A stretch of 9,344 nucleotides of DNA from an uncultured Clostridia bacterium (GTDB taxonomy: Bacteria > Bacillota_A > Clostridia > Christensenellales > CAG-138): positions 1-9,344 of the forward strand of contig CAMYWS010000033.1 of NCBI GenBank assembly GCA_947302865.1. The letters run 5' to 3'. The notes under the pieces were generated by a model. It did not search any database and was not told the origin of the DNA. It saw only the letters and a list, made by a program, of their open reading frames with translations. Position numbers and translations under genes: made by a program. Of the stretch, positions 4,935-9,344 are shown piece by piece; the first letter of the stretch is position 1; each line of letters starts with the position of its first letter.

Positions 4935-7661
4935 ATGGCAAATAAACCGACCGCGAAAAAGAAAGCGCCCGCAGCAAGCGGCGCAAAGAAACCCGCGGCA
5001 GCAAGAAGTACGGCTAATAATACGACGAAAGGCGCTTCCGGCAAAAAAACGTCGGAAAAACGCGCGCCGCATGCCTTTGTTGAGATTGTCGGCATCATTC
5101 TGATCGCGCTCGGCGCGCTCTTTGCCGTGTATATCTACAGCGGTTCGGACGATCCGCTCGGAACGGTCATCTCCCACTATCTGTTCGGCATGCACGGCTG
5201 CTTTGCATATGTCGTTCCCGTGTTGTTCGTGATCGTCGGATTTTATCTGATCCTCGGAGGCAGAAAAAAGCCCGCGCGCAGTACGCTGCTCACCGGTCTG
5301 CTTGCGTTCTGGTTCATTCTCTGCGCGCTGCATATGTGGACGAGCAGGACTCTGACCGATCTGAAGCCGTTCGGCACATCCGGATGGACATTCCCCTCTT
5401 ATTTCACCCAATTCTTCAAGCAGTTCCCCGTTGCATGGACCGAGGGCGTATCCCGCCACGTCGGCGGAGGCGTGCTCGGCATGATCCTGCCGACACTCCT
5501 TTACGTGATCGGCGGCAAGCTCCTCTGCTGGGTCGTCATCGTTGCGGGTTTTCTGATCTCCGTTCTGCTCTGCACGGGCATTTCGATCAAAGCGTACACC
5601 GACGCCTTCGGAACGAAAGTCCGTGAAAAGATCGCGGAACGCGAGCAGGAAGACGAAGACTACGAGGATTACGACAATTACGACGATCCGGAGGAAACCG
5701 AACCTACGTACCGTCCGTGGAAAAAGAGCTTCTCCACGAAGATCGACGAGGACGAACCGCCTGTGCAGAAAAAGCCTGCACAGAAGAAAAAGCGCGAACA
5801 GATCCCGTTTGACGAGTTGTTCGAAGTGCCTGAAGCGGAAACGAATCCCTCTGCGCGCAAGCGTACCGGCAAGGCGCCTGCCGTTTCCGAGTTTGATCTG
5901 CCCGGCAAAGACGCCCGTACAGGTAAGCCGATTAATCCCGTTCTTCCCGAGGATGTAGAGGACGAGCTGATCATCACGCCCGCGCCCGTTCGCAAGCCCG
6001 CGAAAAAGCCGTCTTCCGTGTCCGAGCTCGCCGTGCAGCTTTTGCCCGAGCAGCCGAAGAAGGAAGCCGCAAAGCCCGCAAACAAGCCGGTCGCTCCCGC
6101 AGATCGGGAGGAAGACGCGGATATCCCGATCGTCGTGCCGCCCGCGCCCGAAGCGCCCGCATACGAGCCGCCGTCGATCGACTGTCTCAACAAGCCGCGC
6201 GAGACGTTCGCAAAAAGCGCGGAGAATCCGACCGCGATCGCGCATCTGCTTGAGGAAACGCTTGCAAGCTTCAATATTACGGCAAAAGTCATCAATATTT
6301 CCGTCGGTCCCGTTGTCACCCGCTACGAGCTGCAGCCCGCGCCGGGCGTGCGCGTAAACCGCATTACGACGCTAAGTAACGACATCGCGCTTGCGCTCGC
6401 CGCGCCGCGCGTGCGTATCGAAGCACCGATCCCCGGCAAGGCAGCAGTCGGCATCGAGGTGCCGAACAAGGACGCCGCGACCGTGCTTTTGCGTGACATC
6501 ATCGACAGCGAGGAGTTCATGAACGCGAAGTCCCCGGTCACGATGGCGCTCGGCAAGGATATTGCGGGCAAGATCATCGTCGCCGATCTCGGCAAGATGC
6601 CGCATATGCTGATCGCAGGCTCCACCGGTTCCGGCAAATCCGTCTGTATCAACGACCTGATCATTTCGATGATCTACAAATCCTCTCCGCAGGATCTTCA
6701 GCTGATCCTCGTCGACCCGAAGATGGTCGAGCTCTCCGTCTTCGGTACGCTGCCGCACCTTCTCATCCCGGTCGTGACCGAGCCGAAGAAGGCGGCAAGC
6801 GCGCTCCGCTGGGCGGTCAACGAAATGACGGTGCGCTATAAGAAATTCAGCGAAGTCGGCGCGCGCGAGCTTGCGCGTTACAACTCGCTGATGGACGATC
6901 CCAAGAAGAAGATCCCGAAGCTGGTCATCATCATCGACGAGCTTGCCGACCTGATGATGGTCGCGCCGGATGACGTTGAGGATTCGATCTGCCGCATCGC
7001 GCAGCTCGGCCGCGCCGCCGGCATCCATCTGATCGTCGCGACGCAGCGTCCGAGCGCCGATATCATCACCGGTCTCATCAAAGCGAACATCCCCTCGCGC
7101 TGCGCGTTCGCGGTCAGCTCTGCGATCGACTCGCGCATCATTCTCGACGCGACCGGCGCGGAAAAGCTCCTCGGCCGCGGCGATATGCTGTTCCACCCGA
7201 ACGGCGCGGGCAAACCGACCCGCCTGCAGTGCGCGTATGTTTCGGACGAGGAGGTCGAACGCGTCATGTCCGGCTTCAAGAAGTCCGATACGCAGTTCTC
7301 CGACGACGTTCTGAACGAGATCAACGACGAAGCCAAGGGCGGCGCGCAGGGCGGCGTCTTCGGCGAAGGCAAGCAGGAGGACGATCTTCTGGGCGAAGCG
7401 GTCCGCATCGTCATGGAGAACGGACAGGCCTCGATCTCGATGATCCAGCGGAGGCTTCGCGTCGGCTATGCGCGCGCGGCACGTCTCGTCGACATGATGG
7501 AACAGAAAAAATACGTTTCCCCGTTCGACGGCAGCAAACCGCGGCAGGTACTCATCACACCCGCGGAGTTCAACCGCGTGTTCGGCGGCGGCGCGCCTGT
7601 CTCCGGCGACGAACCGGTCGAGCCGGATGAAATGGATTTCGAGGAGGACACCGAAGCATGA
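4935..7661 (+). CDS. ftsK: DNA translocase FtsK/SpoIIIE
   Basis: This is a membrane-anchored, ATP-driven double-stranded DNA pump that moves chromosomal DNA through the division or sporulation septum. The 908-residue protein begins with a Lys/Ala-rich cytoplasmic tail (1-45). Four to five hydrophobic segments follow at about 48-68, 86-108, 117-135 and 178-215. The linker at about 225-412 is low-complexity: first strongly acidic (EREQEDEDYEDYDNYDD, 236-251 region), then rich in Pro, Lys and Glu. The motor covers about 413-800, with Walker A GSTGSGKS at 562-569 (Lys568), Walker B LVIIIDE at 663-669 (Asp668, Glu669) and TQRPS at 703-707. The C-terminal winged-helix gamma domain (about 816-885), which recognises orienting DNA sequences, contains RVGYARAARLVDMMEQ. 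GGAGG lies 7 bases before the ATG. The linker is longer than in B. subtilis SpoIIIE (787 residues). Sequence alone does not decide between the SpoIIIE and FtsK roles. It overlaps rimO by 4 bases. Confidence 0.97.
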   Translation: MANKPTAKKKAPAASGAKKPAAARSTANNTTKGASGKKTSEKRAPHAFVEIVGIILIALGALFAVYIYSGSDDPLGTVISHYLFGMHGCFAYVVPVLFVIVGFYLILGGRKKPARSTLLTGLLAFWFILCALHMWTSRTLTDLKPFGTSGWTFPSYFTQFFKQFPVAWTEGVSRHVGGGVLGMILPTLLYVIGGKLLCWVVIVAGFLISVLLCTGISIKAYTDAFGTKVREKIAEREQEDEDYEDYDNYDDPEETEPTYRPWKKSFSTKIDEDEPPVQKKPAQKKKREQIPFDELFEVPEAETNPSARKRTGKAPAVSEFDLPGKDARTGKPINPVLPEDVEDELIITPAPVRKPAKKPSSVSELAVQLLPEQPKKEAAKPANKPVAPADREEDADIPIVVPPAPEAPAYEPPSIDCLNKPRETFAKSAENPTAIAHLLEETLASFNITAKVINISVGPVVTRYELQPAPGVRVNRITTLSNDIALALAAPRVRIEAPIPGKAAVGIEVPNKDAATVLLRDIIDSEEFMNAKSPVTMALGKDIAGKIIVADLGKMPHMLIAGSTGSGKSVCINDLIISMIYKSSPQDLQLILVDPKMVELSVFGTLPHLLIPVVTEPKKAASALRWAVNEMTVRYKKFSEVGARELARYNSLMDDPKKKIPKLVIIIDELADLMMVAPDDVEDSICRIAQLGRAAGIHLIVATQRPSADIITGLIKANIPSRCAFAVSSAIDSRIILDATGAEKLLGRGDMLFHPNGAGKPTRLQCAYVSDEEVERVMSGFKKSDTQFSDDVLNEINDEAKGGAQGGVFGEGKQEDDLLGEAVRIVMENGQASISMIQRRLRVGYARAARLVDMMEQKKYVSPFDGSKPRQVLITPAEFNRVFGGGAPVSGDEPVEPDEMDFEEDTEA

Positions 7662-8947
7662 ACGTCGGCGTAATCTCCCTCGGCTGCGCGAAAAATCAGG
7701 TTGATACGCAGACGATGCTGGGCTATCTGAAAGCCGCGGGATATACGTTTACCGGTGAGCCGGAAAACGCGGATATCCTGATCGTCAACACCTGCGGTTT
7801 TATCACGCCCGCCAAGGAGGAATCGATTGACGCGATCTTTGAGATGGCGCAGTACAAGGAGTCCGGGCGGTGTAAGCTTCTGGTCGTGACCGGCTGTCTT
7901 TCCGAGCGTTACCGCAGGGAGCTCACCGTGGAGATGCCGGAGGTCGATCTTTTTCTCGGCGTGCGCGAGTATGAAAAGCTGCCGCGCCTGATCGCCGAAA
8001 AGCTGGGGCTTCCCTGTTCCCCCATCATACGCCCCGAACGTCTGCTCGTTACGCCGCCGTATCGCGCGTATCTGCGCATCGGCGACGGCTGCAACAACCG
8101 CTGCGCATACTGCGCGATCCCGCTGATCCGCGGCGATCTTGTAAGTACGCCGATGGAGCAGCTTGTCGACGAAGCGAAAGCGCTTGCCGATATGGGCGTC
8201 ACCGAGCTTTCGGTCATTGCGCAGGATACCTCCGGTTACGGAAAGGACCTGTACGGCGAGCCGCGGCTGATCCCGCTGCTCAAGGAGCTCGACCGGGTCG
8301 ACGGGCTTACATGGGTGCGTCTTCTGTACACCTATCCCGATACGGTCACGCCCGCGCTTCTGGATACGCTTGCGGAGGGTGAAAAGCTCGTTCCGTATCT
8401 CGATATGCCACTGCAGCACTGCAATGACGGGATCCTTCGCCGCATGCATCGCCGCGGCAGCAAGGCGCACATCGAAGGTGTGCTCGACCATATCCGGAAA
8501 AACTATCCCGATTTCACGCTGCGCACCACGATGATGGTCGGATTTCCCGGCGAGACGGACGCGCAGTTCAACGAGCTGATGCAGTTTTTGCGCGATTATC
8601 CGTTCGACCGCGTCGGCGCGTTCGCGTTCTCTCCCGAGGAGGGCACGGCGGCCGAGTCGATGCCGGATCAGATCGCGGACGATGTTAAGGAAGCACGTCT
8701 TTCGGCGCTGATGGAACAGCAGCAGACGATCTCGAAGGAGCGCAACGCGCGCTGGATCGGGCGCGAACTCACCATGCTCGTCGAGGAGACCGGCATGGAC
8801 GGCACCTACGGCAGAACGATCCGCGAGGCGCCGGACGCCGACGGCACGGTCTGCGTCGCGCCGAGCTTCCGGCATGAGCCGGGACAGTATCTTTCGATCC
8901 GTCTCACCGGTGCCGACCCCTATGACATGATCGGAGAATGCCTATGA
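7658..8947 (+). CDS. rimO: Ribosomal protein S12 methylthiotransferase RimO
   Basis: This radical SAM enzyme adds a methylthio group to a conserved aspartate of ribosomal protein S12 in the cytoplasm. It has 429 residues with the three-domain methylthiotransferase layout. The N-terminal domain carries the auxiliary 4Fe-4S cysteines Cys10 (SLGCAKNQVDT), Cys46 (NTCGFI) and Cys80 (TGC). The radical SAM core has Cys145, Cys149 and Cys152 in GDGCNNRCAYCAIP. A C-terminal TRAM domain spans about 365-429. The SLGCxKNxVD and CGFI...AKEESID signatures point to RimO rather than the tRNA enzyme MiaB. The ATG overlaps the ftsK stop (ATGA), with GAGGAGG about 10 bases upstream inside ftsK. The 3' end overlaps pgsA in the same way. 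The ftsK-rimO-pgsA order is common in Clostridia. S12 itself (rpsL) is not in the window. Confidence 0.96.
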   Translation: MNVGVISLGCAKNQVDTQTMLGYLKAAGYTFTGEPENADILIVNTCGFITPAKEESIDAIFEMAQYKESGRCKLLVVTGCLSERYRRELTVEMPEVDLFLGVREYEKLPRLIAEKLGLPCSPIIRPERLLVTPPYRAYLRIGDGCNNRCAYCAIPLIRGDLVSTPMEQLVDEAKALADMGVTELSVIAQDTSGYGKDLYGEPRLIPLLKELDRVDGLTWVRLLYTYPDTVTPALLDTLAEGEKLVPYLDMPLQHCNDGILRRMHRRGSKAHIEGVLDHIRKNYPDFTLRTTMMVGFPGETDAQFNELMQFLRDYPFDRVGAFAFSPEEGTAAESMPDQIADDVKEARLSALMEQQQTISKERNARWIGRELTMLVEETGMDGTYGRTIREAPDADGTVCVAPSFRHEPGQYLSIRLTGADPYDMIGECL

Positions 8948-9344
8948 ATACCGCAAACAAGCTGACGATCCTCAGGATCCTTCTGATCCCGCTGTTCATC
9001 CTTGCACTGCTCCTGCCGAATCTTTGGCCGGCGTTCGCGCCGTACAGTCATTGGGTCGCGGCGATGATTTTCCTTGCCGCCGCGATCACGGACATTCTCG
9101 ACGGCAAATACGCAAGAAAGCACAATCTTGTGACCGACTTCGGCAAGCTTATGGACCCGATCGCGGACAAGATGCTGATCGTCGCCGCGTTCGTCATGCT
9201 CTCCTGCACGACCGACGCCGCGCATCCGCGATATCTTTTGCATCCCGTCGTTACGATCGTCTTCATTGCGCGGGAGTTTCTGATCTCCGGCGTGCGGCAG
9301 ATCGCCGCGTCGAAGGGCGTCGTGATCGCCGCGGGCAAGCTCGG
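8944..9344 (+). CDS. pgsA: CDP-diacylglycerol-glycerol-3-phosphate 3-phosphatidyltransferase (partial, 3' end outside window)
   Basis: This membrane enzyme makes phosphatidylglycerol phosphate from CDP-diacylglycerol and glycerol 3-phosphate, the committed step to phosphatidylglycerol and cardiolipin. 133 residues are visible, and perhaps 50 more lie beyond the edge. The start MNTANKLTILRILLIPLFI is typical. The CDP-alcohol phosphotransferase signature DxxDGxxARx8Gx3Dx3D is complete: Asp50, Asp53, Gly54, Ala57, Arg58, Gly67, Asp71 and Asp75. The following AREFLISGVRQIAASKG (109-125) is characteristic of PgsA among CDP-alcohol enzymes. Hydrophobic segments lie at about 8-27, 37-52, 77-88 and 99-115. 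The ATG at 8944 overlaps the rimO stop as ATGA, with GGAG about 8 bases upstream, so translation is probably coupled. In related genomes cinA and recA often follow, which would be the expectation beyond 9344. Confidence 0.95.
   Translation, partial: MNTANKLTILRILLIPLFILALLLPNLWPAFAPYSHWVAAMIFLAAAITDILDGKYARKHNLVTDFGKLMDPIADKMLIVAAFVMLSCTTDAAHPRYLLHPVVTIVFIAREFLISGVRQIAASKGVVIAAGKL

Noticed and set aside
4929..6245. 438-codon open frame on the minus strand opposite ftsK
   Set aside because: It lies wholly across the N-terminal half of ftsK plus its start region. The composition is a mirror of the ftsK codons, with no domain and no credible ribosome binding site noted.
7466..8875. 469-codon open frame on the minus strand opposite rimO
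   Set aside because: It is antisense to rimO, whose cysteine motifs and TRAM domain are clear. The antisense product has no family features.
1..9344. Mobile element, CRISPR array, toxin-antitoxin or defence system
   Set aside because: No transposase, integrase, repeat-spacer pattern, nuclease or small toxin-like gene was seen. All genes fit housekeeping families and the two blocks match known clostridial gene order.

Overview
The window looks like ordinary chromosome from a GC-rich member of the Firmicutes/Bacillota, most likely a clostridial lineage. The evidence is two syntenic blocks that I know from Clostridia: DUF1385 - prmC - prfA - sua5, and ftsK/spoIIIE - rimO - pgsA. Strong GGAGG-type ribosome binding sites and sigma-A-like promoters fit this. 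No phage, transposon, CRISPR, rRNA or tRNA signal was seen. The gene density is very high and no stretch of 300 bases lacks a gene.

Layout. Positions 1-4794 are read leftwards. From the centre outwards they hold a HAD-superfamily phosphatase (4153-4794), a small alkyltransferase-like DNA-binding protein (3834-4151), a promoter region (about 3784-3830), then a tightly overlapped operon: DUF1385 membrane protein (2699-3751), prmC (1908-2702), prfA (839-1915) and the beginning of sua5 (1-842, cut by the window edge). Positions 4795-4934 are a divergent promoter region. Positions 4935-9344 are read rightwards: ftsK/spoIIIE (4935-7661), rimO (7658-8947) and the beginning of pgsA (8944-9344, cut by the window edge).

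How the genes work together. The leftward operon centres on translation fidelity. PrmC methylates the GGQ glutamine of release factor 1, which is encoded by the next gene, and Sua5 starts synthesis of the tRNA modification t6A. The rightward operon combines DNA translocation at division or sporulation (FtsK/SpoIIIE), ribosomal protein S12 methylthiolation (RimO) and phosphatidylglycerol synthesis (PgsA). The HAD/ATL pair between them is the less standard part. The ATL protein has Trp in place of the alkyl-acceptor Cys, so it should sense alkylated guanine without repairing it.

I found no convincing undescribed system. The most useful second-look points are the ATL-type protein and its pairing with a HAD enzyme, the mirrored divergent promoters, a palindrome and a direct repeat in the DUF1385-operon promoter, and a recurring way in which upstream C-termini encode the next gene's ribosome binding site and start codon.
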